Assembly: GCA_016713435.1 (NCBI GenBank)
Contig: JADJPD010000006.1
Coordinates: 124,001-188,000 of the forward strand
Source: Gemmatimonadota bacterium
GTDB taxonomy: Bacteria > Gemmatimonadota > Gemmatimonadetes > Gemmatimonadales > GWC2-71-9
Length of the DNA: 64,000 bases
Direction: 5' to 3'
Part shown: piece by piece, positions 48,465 through 59,154 of the stretch
Numbering within the stretch: the first letter of the stretch is position 1
Layout: each line of letters begins with the position of its first letter
The notes under the pieces: model-generated
The model's database searches: none
Told to the model about the DNA's origin: nothing
Seen by the model: the letters and a program-made list of their open reading frames with translations, nothing else
Made by a program: the position numbers and the translations under genes

Positions 48465-49055
48465 TCAGGCCCGGGCCGGGCCGGTCCAGCGCCGGTCCTC
48501 GGGGACCTGGTTGGCCTCGATCACATCCTGCGCCTTCCGGTAGTTGGCGAGCCACGCCTCCTGCCACTCGGGCGGCAGGTTGGCGCGGAACCAGGGTGCC
48601 GTCATGACCTCGCCCATCTTCGGGCCGTGGTACACCGCGTCCACGTGGCCCAGGAAGCAGGTGGAGTACCCGGTGTCCATGGTGTTGACCACCCGGCACT
48701 CGAACGCCGCCGGGGCGTCGAGGAGGACCGGCACGCCCGTCTCCCCCGGCTTCCAGCGGACCTGGTCCAGCTTGGTGAGACGTTCCCGGGCACTCACGAA
48801 TCCAAGGTCGTGGACCACCTGCAGCTGGCCCTGGTGCAGCAGGTTGATGCCGAACTTGCCGCTGTTCCAGATCATGTCGTGGCTGGCGTGCCACTTGTGG
48901 ATGTACACCGACAGCCGGGGGACGTTGGGCGAGATCGACGCGCGCATCACCGCGTCGGAAATCATCCCGTTGGCGCGGCCCTGCCAGCTCGACGTCACGG
49001 CGATGATCGGGGAGGTGAACAGACGGAGGAGTTCGTAGGCCGGATCGGTTTTCAT
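48465..49055 (-). CDS. Flavin reductase-like (FMN-binding) protein
   Basis: This 196-residue protein resembles the flavin reductase domain family of FMN-binding split-barrel proteins. Segments such as SSWQGRANGMISDAVMRASI, PRLSVYIHKWHASHDMI, FGINLLHQGQ and ECRVVNTMDTGYSTCFLGHVD match the FMN-binding core, where the TSSW...GM(I/T) region contacts the flavin. Enzymes of this type reduce free flavin with NAD(P)H or bind FMN for oxygenase partners; no partner gene is next to it. ATG 49055 lies beside an 11-bp palindrome, AGTGTAACACT, at 49063-49073 that could be an operator. Confidence 0.8.
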   Translation of the reverse strand: MKTDPAYELLRLFTSPIIAVTSSWQGRANGMISDAVMRASISPNVPRLSVYIHKWHASHDMIWNSGKFGINLLHQGQLQVVHDLGFVSARERLTKLDQVRWKPGETGVPVLLDAPAAFECRVVNTMDTGYSTCFLGHVDAVYHGPKMGEVMTAPWFRANLPPEWQEAWLANYRKAQDVIEANQVPEDRRWTGPARA

Positions 49056-49363
49056 GGCACGTAGTGTAACACTCCCGGTGGGGGTGCGTATCTCCCGCAG
49101 GTCGTGCAACGGCGTTCGCCCTGCTCGTCCTTGCAGGCACATCGCGGAGGCCTCGGGAAGGAACCTTGGCAGGGGGTCTGGGGTCCAACTGTCGAGGGAA
49201 CTGTAATGACAGTGCTGGTATATACACCGTGGATCGCAGTAACTATCTGTAATTCAACGGTTTAGGAGTTCGGTTTCTTTTCTGGGTGGCCTGTCGTATA
49301 TTGGGCATCGTTCAAGGATAGCCCGATGGGACGTGGACACACCCAGCCCAAGGAGGGGCGCGC
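49056..49363. promoter_or_regulatory. 308-bp divergent control region upstream of the sigma factor gene
   Basis: The part nearest the sigma gene is unusually A+T-rich for this window. Visible: palindrome AGTGTAACACT (49063-49073); inverted repeat ACTGT-N4-ACAGT (49200-49213); a TATATA core in GGTATATACACC near 49219; and a -10-like TATATT at 49297-49302 with a weak -35 17 bases upstream. No ORF of note. Promoter assignments are tentative. Confidence 0.45.
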
Positions 49364-50257
49364 GTGACCATGCAGCCACGCCGGAAGCGTCGTGCAGTGC
49401 GTCCGGCCCAGATCGCCAAGGCGGTCGATGAGGGTCGGGAGAGTCTTGACCTGTACCTCGACGAGATCAGCAAGGTCCCCCTGCTGACCCGCGAGGAAGA
49501 GATGGAGCTGGCCCGCAAGGCGTTCCGCGGGAGCGTCGCCGCCCAGGAGAAGCTGGCCCGGCACAACGTCCGGTTCGTCGTCTCCGTGGCCAAGAAGTTC
49601 CAGAACCGCGGCGTGCCGCTGGTGGACCTCATCGGCGAGGGCAACCTCGGCCTGATGACCGCCGCGCGGAAGTTCGACCCCGATCGCGGCGTCAAGTTCA
49701 TCTCGTACGCGGTCTGGTGGATCCGGCAGGCGGTCCAGGCGGCCATCGCCCGGCACGGGCGCCCGGTCCGGGTGCCGCTCAACCGCACCGCGGATCTCTC
49801 GCGCCTGGGCCGGACCACCACGCTCCTCAAGGACCGGCTGGGCCGCATGCCCACCACCGAGGAGCTGGCCCGCGCCACCGGCCTCACGCTGGAGGCGGTC
49901 CGGAGCCTCGGGGCGCTGAACACCGAAGCGGTGCGCCTGGATCACCCCACGCGGGACGGGGACTCGAGCGAGCGGATGGAGCGCTTCACCGCCCTCGACC
50001 AGGAGGGCACGGACACCAACACCATCGCCAACAGCCAGACCTCGGACATCGAGGCGGCCCTGGCGACGCTCCCCCCGCGGGACGCCAAGGTGCTCCGGCT
50101 CTACTTCGGCCTCGATGACGGCAACAGCCGGACGCTCGAGGAAATCGGCCGGATGATGGGCGTCACCCGCGAGCGCATCCGCCAGCTGCGCGACCGGGCC
50201 CTCACCCGGCTCCGGGAAGGCGAGCAGGGGCAGAAGCTGCGCGACCTGGTCGCGTAA
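49364..50257 (+). CDS. RpoD/SigA-type RNA polymerase sigma factor
   Basis: The 297-residue sigma-70 factor lacks region 1.1. Region 1.2 is ESLDLYLDEISKVPLLTREEE. Region 2 includes NVRFVVSVAKKFQNRGVPLVDL and EGNLGLMTAARKFDPDRGVKF, with the WWIRQAVQAAI promoter-melting helix. Region 3 reads GRMPTTEELARATGL, and region 4 LPPRDAKVLRLYFGLDD followed by TLEEIGRMMGVTRERIRQLRDRAL. GTG 49364 is chosen because AAGGAGG sits eight bases upstream; an ATG at 49370 is possible. It may be the primary sigma factor or a closely related group 2 factor. A strong terminator follows. Confidence 0.93.
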   Translation: MTMQPRRKRRAVRPAQIAKAVDEGRESLDLYLDEISKVPLLTREEEMELARKAFRGSVAAQEKLARHNVRFVVSVAKKFQNRGVPLVDLIGEGNLGLMTAARKFDPDRGVKFISYAVWWIRQAVQAAIARHGRPVRVPLNRTADLSRLGRTTTLLKDRLGRMPTTEELARATGLTLEAVRSLGALNTEAVRLDHPTRDGDSSERMERFTALDQEGTDTNTIANSQTSDIEAALATLPPRDAKVLRLYFGLDDGNSRTLEEIGRMMGVTRERIRQLRDRALTRLREGEQGQKLRDLVA

Positions 50258-50276
50258 CCCGCCTCGCGGACACACG

Positions 50277-50310
50277 AAGGCCCCGCCTCTCTCGAGGCGG
50301 GGCCTTTCGT
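50277..50310 (+). terminator. Rho-independent terminator after the sigma factor gene
   Basis: AAGGCCCCGCCTC (50277-50289) pairs perfectly with GAGGCGGGGCCTT (50294-50306) around a 4-base loop and is followed by TCGTTTGT. It lies between convergent genes. Confidence 0.8.
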
Positions 50311-50319
50311 TTGTCCCGG

Positions 50320-51323
50320 TCAGCCCCCGCGCAGGGCGTAGGAGCGGAGCACCTTCATGTAATTGGCGCGCTCCCACGCGGCCGGCTCGGCGCAGGCACG
50401 CCGGCTCATGCTGCCCTGCATCAGCTGGATGGAGTCGTAGTCGTGCACCTGCATCCAGGTCTCGAGGTCGGTGAGCACCTTGCGGACGTGGCCGGGGCCG
50501 TGACGCAGGATCGCGCTCGCCATCATGGCCACCTTGGCGCCGACCATCATGCACTTGAGCACGTCCGTGGCCGAGTGGACGCCACCGGAGATGGCCAGGT
50601 CGGTGTCGATGTGGCCATGCATGATGGCGGCCCAGCGGAGCCGGATCCGGAGGGTGGACGGCGTGCTCAGGTCCAGGGCCGGCACCACCGTGAGCTCCTC
50701 GAGGTCGATGTCGGGCTGGTAGAAGCGGTTGAACAGCACCACCCCCTGGCGCCAGCCTTGGCCAGCTGGGCGGCGACGTTGGCCGGCGCGCTCAGGAAGG
50801 GCGTCAGCTTCACCGCCACCGGGATCTTGAGGCTCTCCACCACGGCCTGCACCAGGTCGGCTTGCTGCCGTTCCACGGCGCCGCCGTCCTGCGCCGGGTC
50901 GGTGGGGACGTAGTAGACGTTGAGCTCGAGCGCGTCCGCGCCGGCCTCCTCCATCCGCTTGGCATAGGCGATCCAGCCGCCCACCGACACGCCGTTCAGG
51001 CTCGCGATCACCGGGACCTTGAGCAGTCTCTTCGCCTCCGCCAGGCGGGTGAGGTAGCCCTCGGGGCCCAGGTTGTAGGCCCACATGTCGGGGAAGTAGC
51101 TGAGCGCCTCCGAGTGACTGTCGGCGCCGTGGCTCAGGTAGGTGTCGAGGTCGGTGCTCTCGAGGGTGAGCTGCTCCTCGAACAGGGAGGGCATCACCAC
51201 CGCCCCCACGCCGGCATCCTCGAGCACCCGCAGGCTCTCCAGCCGCTCGGTGAGCGGCGACGACGACGCGACGATCGGGCTGGTGAGCGCGAGGCCCAGG
51301 TAACGGGTCGAGAGGTCAGGCAT
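50320..51323 (-). CDS. Dihydroorotate dehydrogenase-like FMN protein, interrupted by a 1-base frameshift
   Basis: This TIM-barrel FMN protein is of the dihydroorotate dehydrogenase-like type often encoded next to nifJ; its role with pyruvate oxidoreductase is not established. The N-terminal frame shows LSTRYLGLALTSPIVASSSPLTE, VVMPSLFEEQ, YNLGPEGYL, VPVIASLNGVSVGGW and VAVKLTPFLSA. The other frame gives VVLFNRFYQPDIDLEEL and DLAISGGVHSATDVLKCMMVGAKV. One base appears missing in the CCCCC run at 50742-50746; restoring it yields 334 residues. Its start overlaps the nifJ stop by eight bases (51316-51323), with AAGGAGGAG upstream. Confidence 0.85.
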
Positions 51324-54300
51324 GGGGCTCCTCCTTCGCATCGGCGGTCCACCCGTGGACGGAGCGGGCCAGGTACTCGTAGCGGTGCCAGCGCTCCTTG
51401 AGGTCTGCCTCGGCCTCGTGCAGCAGTTCCTCGGCGGCCTCGGGGTGCGCGTGCGCCAGCATGGTGTAGCGGGTCTCGTTGTAGGCGTACTTCTTGAGCG
51501 GCAGGCTCGGCGCCTTGCAGTCGAGCGAGAAGGGATTGGCCCCGGTCTCGGCCACGGCGGGATTGTAGCGGAAGAGCGGCCAGTGGCCCGTCTGCACGGC
51601 CAGCTTCTGCTGCTCGAGGCCATGGACCAGGTCGTAGCCGTGGGCGATGCAGTGGCTGTAGGCGATGATCAGCGACGGTCCTGGGAACGCCTCCGCCTCG
51701 CGGAACACCTTCACCGCATGGCTGTCGTCCCCGCCCAGGGCGATCTGGGCCACGTAGGCGTGGCCGTACGACATGGCGAAGAGGCCCAGGTCCTTCTTGG
51801 GCGCCTGCTTCCCGCCGGCGGCAAACTTGGCCACCGCCCCGCGTGGCGTGGACTTGGACATCTGGCCGCCGGTGTTGGAATAGACCTCGGTGTCGAGCAC
51901 CAGGATGTTCACGTCGCGCCCGCTGGCCAGCACGTGATCGAGGCCGCCGAAGCCGATGTCGTACGCCCAGCCGTCACCACCGACGATCCAGACGCTCTGG
52001 CGGGCCAGGCTCTCGGCCAGGGCAGCGAGCTCGTGCAGCTCGGGGTCGCTGGCGTCCGCCAGCGCGTGCTGCAGGGTGGTCACCAGGTGGCGGCGCCCGG
52101 CGAGCGCGGCGGGGTCCCGGCCCTCGAGGGCGAGGAGGCCATCCACCAGCGCGGCGTCCAGCTTGCCGCGATGGGCGCGGAGGAGGAACTCGGCCCGGGT
52201 GCGCTGCTGGTCCAGCGCCAGCCGCATGCCGAGGCCGAACTCGGCGTTGTCCTCGAACAGGGAGTTGGCCCAGGCGGGCCCGCGGCCGGCGCGGTTGGTG
52301 GCCCACGGGGTGGTGGGCAGGTTGCCGCCGTAGATCGAGGAGCAGCCGGTGGCGTTGGCGATGATGGCGCGGTCGCCGAAGAGCTGGCTGAGGAGCTTGA
52401 GGTAGGGCGTCTCGCCGCAGCCCGCGCAGGCGCCCGAGAACTCGAAGAGCGGCTCGAGCAGCTGGGTGTCCTTGACCAGGTCCTGGTTGAGCTGTTCCCG
52501 CGGCACCTCGGGGAGGGTGCGGAAGAAGTCCCAGTTGGCGCGCTCGCGGTCCTTGATGGGGGCGTGCGGGGCCATGTTGATGGCCTTGAGGCGCACCTCG
52601 CGCTTGTTCTTCACCGGGCACGCCTCGACACAGAGCCGGCAGCCGGTGCAATCCTCCGCACTGACCTGCAGGGTGTATTTCTGCCCGGGGAACTGGCGCC
52701 AGCGGGCGGCGGCAGACTTGAAGCCGTCGGGCGCGCCGGCGAGGGCCGCCTCCTCGTACACCGCGGCGCGGAGCACCGCGTGCGGGCAGACCAGCACGCA
52801 CTTGCCGCACTGGATGCACAGCTCGCTGTCCCACTCGGGGACCTCGGTGGCGAGGTTCCGCTTCTCGAAGCGGGTGGTGGCGGTGGGCCAGGTGCCGTCG
52901 GCGGGGAGCATGCTGACGGGGAGCGCGTCGCCCTGGCCGGCGATGAGGGCGGCGGTCACGGCCTGCACGAACGGCGGGGCCTCGGGGAGCACCGGCAGGC
53001 GGCGTTCCTTCGTGGAGCTGACGGTGGCCGGCACCGGCACCTCGGCCAGGGCGGAGATGGCGGCGTCCACCGCCTGGTAGTTCTTCTCGAGGACGATGCT
53101 GCCACGCTTCCCGTAGCTCTTCTCGATCCCCTTCTTGATGGCGGCCACCGCCTGCGGCAGCGGCAGCAGGTTGGTGAGCGCGAAGAAGCAGGTCTGCATC
53201 ACGGTGTTGATGCGCTTGCCGAGGCCGGCCTTGGTGGCCACGGCGATGGCGTCCACGCTGAAGACCTTGAGCTTCCGCGCCAGGATGGTCTCCTGCACCG
53301 GGCGGGGGAGGTGGGGCCACAGCTCGGCCGCGGGGTAGGGCGCGTTGAGCAGCACCGTGGCACCGGGCGCGGCCAGCGCCAGCACGTCCATCTCGCCCAG
53401 GAAGTGGAACTGGTGGCAGGCCACGAAGCTGGCCTGGCTGATCAGGTAGCTGGAGCGGATCGGATGCGGCCCGAAGCGCAGGTGGCTGGTGGTGATGGAG
53501 CCCGACTTCTTCGAGTCGTAGACGAAGTAGCCCTGCGCGTGCAGCCCGGCGTCCTCGCCGATGATCTTGATGGAGTTCTTGTTGCCCCCCACGGTCCCGT
53601 CGGCGCCGAGGCCGTAGAAGACGGCGCGGACGGTCTCCGCGTGCTCCGTGCTCCAGCCGGCGTCGTGCTCGAGGCTCGTGTGGGTGACGTCGTCGGTGAT
53701 GCCGACGGTGAAGTGGTTCCGCAGGGCGGGGCGGGCGAGCTCGTCGAAGATCGCCCTGGCCATGGCCGGGGTGAATTCCTTGGAGGCCAGGCCGTAGCGG
53801 CCGCCGATCATGCGCGGCAGGGCGGGGCGGTGCCCCGCGCTCACGCCCTCGGCCAGGGCGGTGACCACGTCCTGGTAGAGCGGCTCGCCGGCGCAGCCGG
53901 GTTCCTTGGTGCGGTCGAGGACGGCGAGCGAGTGCACCGTCGCGGGGAGGGCGGCGAGGAGCTGCTCCATCGGGAAGGGCCGGAAGAGCCGCAGCTGCAG
54001 CACGCCCACTTTCTCCCCCCGGGCCAGCAGGGCGTCCACCGTCTCCCGCGTCACCTCGGCGCCCGAGCCCATGATGACGAGGACGCGCTCGGCGTCGGGA
54101 GCGCCGTGGTAGTCCACCAGGTGGTAGGCCCGCCCGGTGCGCGCCGCGAGGCGGTCCATGGCCTGCTGCACGATGGCGGGCGTGGCGAGGTACCAGGGGT
54201 TGGCGGCCTCGCGGGCCTGGAAGAAGACGTCGGGGTTCTGGGGCGCTGCCCTTGAGGACGGGACGTGCAGGCGAGAGGCCGCGCGCATGGTGCGCCAGGC

Positions 54301-54898
54301 GCGGCGCCTCGGGCAGGAGCGCCTGCACGTCGGCCGCGTCGAGCGGGACGACGCGCGCCACCTCGTGCGAGGTGCGGAAGCCGTCGAAGAAGTGCAGGAA
54401 CGGGATGCGGCTCTCGAGCGTGGCGGCGTGCGACACCAGCGCCAGGTCCATGGCCTCCTGCGGCGTGGCGGCGCAGAGCATGGCGAAGCCGGTGGAGCGG
54501 GCGGCCATCACGTCGCTGTGGTCGCCGAAGATGGAGAGCGCCTGGGTGGCGATGGCGCGCGCGGCCACGTGGATCACCAGCGGCGTCAGCTCACCCGCGA
54601 TCTTGAACATGTTGGGAAGCATGAGCAGCAGGCCCTGCGACGCCGTGAAGGTCGTCGCGCGGCTGCCGGCCAGGAGGGCGCCGTGCACCGCGCCCGCGGC
54701 GCCGCCTTCGCTCTGCATCTCCACCACCGAGGGGACGAGGCCCCAGGCATTGGGCTTCCCGTCGGCCGCCCACTGGTCGGCCAGCTCCCCCATGGTGGAG
54801 GCGGGGGTAATTGGATAGATGGCAACGACTTCACTCGCGAGGTAGGCGACCCGGGCCGCTGCCTCGTTGCCGTCGAGCATGATGGCTGTGCGTGTCAT
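51316..54898 (-). CDS. nifJ: Pyruvate:ferredoxin (flavodoxin) oxidoreductase, interrupted by a 1-base frameshift
   Basis: Oxidatively decarboxylates pyruvate to acetyl-CoA with ferredoxin or flavodoxin as acceptor. The corrected protein has 1,193 residues, full length for the single-chain enzyme. Order: core domain MLDGNEAAARVAYLASEVVA and IYPITPASTMGELADQW; gamma domain; two 4Fe-4S motifs (CIQCGKCVLVCPHA and CTGCRLCVEACPVKNK); thiamine-diphosphate domain with GACAGCGETPYLKLL, NATGCSSIYGGN and GGDGWAYDIGFGGLDHVL. The frame breaks after LKGSA; removing one base from GGGG at 54240-54243 restores AQNPDVFFQ. The ribosome-binding site lies in a hairpin at 54899-54930. Confidence 0.95.
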
Positions 54899-54930
54899 GG
54901 AAAAGCCTCCGACGAAGAGTCGTCGGAGGC
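54899..54930 (-). promoter_or_regulatory. Hairpin burying the nifJ ribosome-binding site (terminator-like)
   Basis: On the minus strand GCCTCCGACGA and TCGTCGGAGGC form a perfect 11-bp stem with a CTCT loop, followed by TTTTCC and then the nifJ ATG at 54898. The only Shine-Dalgarno-like GGAGG lies in the 3' arm, paired with CCTCC of the 5' arm. The shape would serve both as an intrinsic terminator between acnA and nifJ and as a translational block. Confidence 0.6.
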
Positions 54931-54943
54931 CGGGGAGAGGGGG

Positions 54944-54970
54944 CTGAAGGCTTGGTGAAGAAGCCTTCAG
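54944..54970 (-). terminator. Hairpin downstream of acnA
   Basis: CTGAAGGCTT pairs perfectly with AAGCCTTCAG around a 7-base loop, ten bases past the acnA stop. No T tract follows on the minus strand, so it may be an RNA-stabilising or attenuating structure. Confidence 0.5.
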
Positions 54971-54980
54971 CGTGGGGTGT

Positions 54981-57758
<2,778 letters not shown>

Positions 57759-57795
57759 GGCGGGTTCACGGGCGAGGGTGGTGGCCGGACGGCCA

Positions 57796-57825
57796 AGTAT
57801 ACACCATGCGGGGCGACTGTGGCAT
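57796..57825 (-). promoter_or_regulatory. Candidate acnA promoter
   Basis: On the minus strand ATGCCA (57825-57820) and TATACT (57801-57796), 18 bases apart, resemble -35 and -10 boxes about 38 bases upstream of the acnA ATG. The core GTATAC is palindromic and could also serve the divergent DUF971 gene. Confidence 0.45.
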
Positions 57826-58165
57826 GGCTCAACGACCGGTGATCCCGCGCGCCATCACGCGGCGCGATGACGGGATCGAGTTCGAGTGGGACCAGGCGGG
57901 GCACCGCGGGCTGTACCCGGCGCGGGGGCTCCGGCTGGCGTGTCCCTGCGCGGGCTGTGTCGAGGAGATGACGGGCCGCCGGCTGCTCGACCCGGCCACG
58001 GTCGCGCTCGACGTGCGCCCCCTCGGCGTGGCCCTGGTGGGCGCGTACGGCCTCCGGGTGACGTGGAGCGACGGCCACGACACCGGCATCTACACCTTCG
58101 AACGCCTGCTGGCCAGCTGCCCCTGCGCGGCGTGCCGCGCGGCGCCCGCCCGGCCCTCCGCCTGA
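57824..58165 (+). CDS. DUF971-domain protein
   Basis: This 113-residue small cytoplasmic protein matches DUF971, the fold of the N-terminal domain of gamma-butyrobetaine hydroxylase-like proteins. It reads PRAITRRDDGIEFEWDQAGHRGLYPARGLRLACPCAGCVEE, here described by its parts: an N-terminal beta segment, then CPCAGCVEEMTGRRLLD and LVGAYGLRVTWSDGHDTGIY, ending in CPCAACR. Stand-alone DUF971 proteins often occur near Fe-S cluster genes, and the CxC/CxxC cysteines could bind metal. ATG 57824 is preferred; an in-frame ATG at 57806 lies too close to the putative divergent promoter. Confidence 0.82.
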   Translation: MAQRPVIPRAITRRDDGIEFEWDQAGHRGLYPARGLRLACPCAGCVEEMTGRRLLDPATVALDVRPLGVALVGAYGLRVTWSDGHDTGIYTFERLLASCPCAACRAAPARPSA

Positions 58166-58473
58166 TGTACTCCCTCCACCTCGCGCTCCGGCTGCCGGGG
58201 CACCCGCTCTGGGTGGCCATCTGGGTGGCCCTGCTGGTCCTCGGGATCACCGGCCTCGTGGGCGCGGTGCACTGGGGGCGGCGGACCGAGTGGCGGAACA
58301 CCGACGAGATCCTGCGGGGCGCGGGGACGGTGCTGGTGTCGCTCGGGATGCTCACCTTCCTGCTCGGCTTCCTGTCGTTCTTCGGGCCCACGTTGCTGGC
58401 GCTGGCCCTCGCCTGCTTCGTGGGTGCCTTCATTGCGGGCAAGCGCGAGCAGGAACTGGACGACGACGACTGA
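58165..58473 (+). CDS. Small membrane protein, unknown function
   Basis: This 102-residue protein has three predicted transmembrane helices: LWVAIWVALLVLGITGLVGAV, AGTVLVSLGMLTFLLGFLSF and PTLLALALACFVGAFIAG. It ends in an acidic cytoplasmic tail (REQELDDDD). Its ATG shares one base with the stop of the DUF971 gene (TGATG), so it is translationally coupled to it. I recognise no family. Confidence 0.7.
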   Translation: MYSLHLALRLPGHPLWVAIWVALLVLGITGLVGAVHWGRRTEWRNTDEILRGAGTVLVSLGMLTFLLGFLSFFGPTLLALALACFVGAFIAGKREQELDDDD

Positions 58474-58597
58474 TCCCCGGCGGGCCGAAACCCGCCAGCT
58501 TGCCCGCCACCTCCCCACCCACCCATATGGTCCCGCGTCCCGGTCATTCCGACCGGCCGCTGGGGCGCGCACGGTCCGGCCGGTCCGGGAGGGCGAC

Positions 58598-59089
58598 ATG
58601 CGGGCCTCACATTCGGTCCTGCGCGAGGGGGCCGTGGCCGGCCTGCTCGGCGCGGGCACGGTGGCGCTCTGGTTCCTGGTGCGCGACACCCTGGCCGGGC
58701 TGCCGTTCCGCACGGCGAGCGTGCTGGGGCAGGTGCTGCTCTTCCTGAATCCCTCGCCCGACCTCGAGCGGGTGAGCGCCGGGGCCGCCGCGGCCTACGG
58801 GGTGTTCCACCTGGCGGCGTTCCTGCTGGTGGGGTGGCTGCTCGCGCTGCTGGCGCGGTGGGCGACGCAGGAGCCGGTGGCGCGGTTCGCGCTGGTGGTG
58901 GCGTTCGTGCTCTTCGTGCTGTGCTTCTACGTGGTGCTGCGGACGGTGGGCGGCGCGGTGCAGGACCTCTTCCCCGCGTGGGCGGTGCTGGTGCCCAACC
59001 TCCTGGCGGCCTTCGTGATGGGTGCCTACCTCTGGCGCCGCTACCCGGAATTGCGTGACATCCTGCGGGCCGAGCCGCTCGGGAGCTGA
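58598..59089 (+). CDS. Four-helix membrane protein, unknown function
   Basis: This 163-residue protein has four hydrophobic helices (AVAGLLGAGTVALWFLV, AAYGVFHLAAFLLVGWLLALL, FALVVAFVLFVLCFYVV and LVPNLLAAFVMGAYLW). ATG 58598 follows GGGAGG at 5-base spacing. The even helix number and short loops suggest an integral inner-membrane protein with both termini inside. It stands 65 bases before the PIG-L operon, and no family was recognised. Confidence 0.72.
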   Translation: MRASHSVLREGAVAGLLGAGTVALWFLVRDTLAGLPFRTASVLGQVLLFLNPSPDLERVSAGAAAAYGVFHLAAFLLVGWLLALLARWATQEPVARFALVVAFVLFVLCFYVVLRTVGGAVQDLFPAWAVLVPNLLAAFVMGAYLWRRYPELRDILRAEPLGS

Positions 59090-59154
59090 GCCGCGGGGCG
59101 CCCCTTATTGGGGCCGGGCCGCCGGGTTAAGTTGGGGCGTCTCAACCCCGGCCG

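Noticed and set aside
51322..54255. Long plus-strand frame opposite nifJ
   Set aside because: High GC leaves antisense frames open; it has skewed composition and no recognisable domain.
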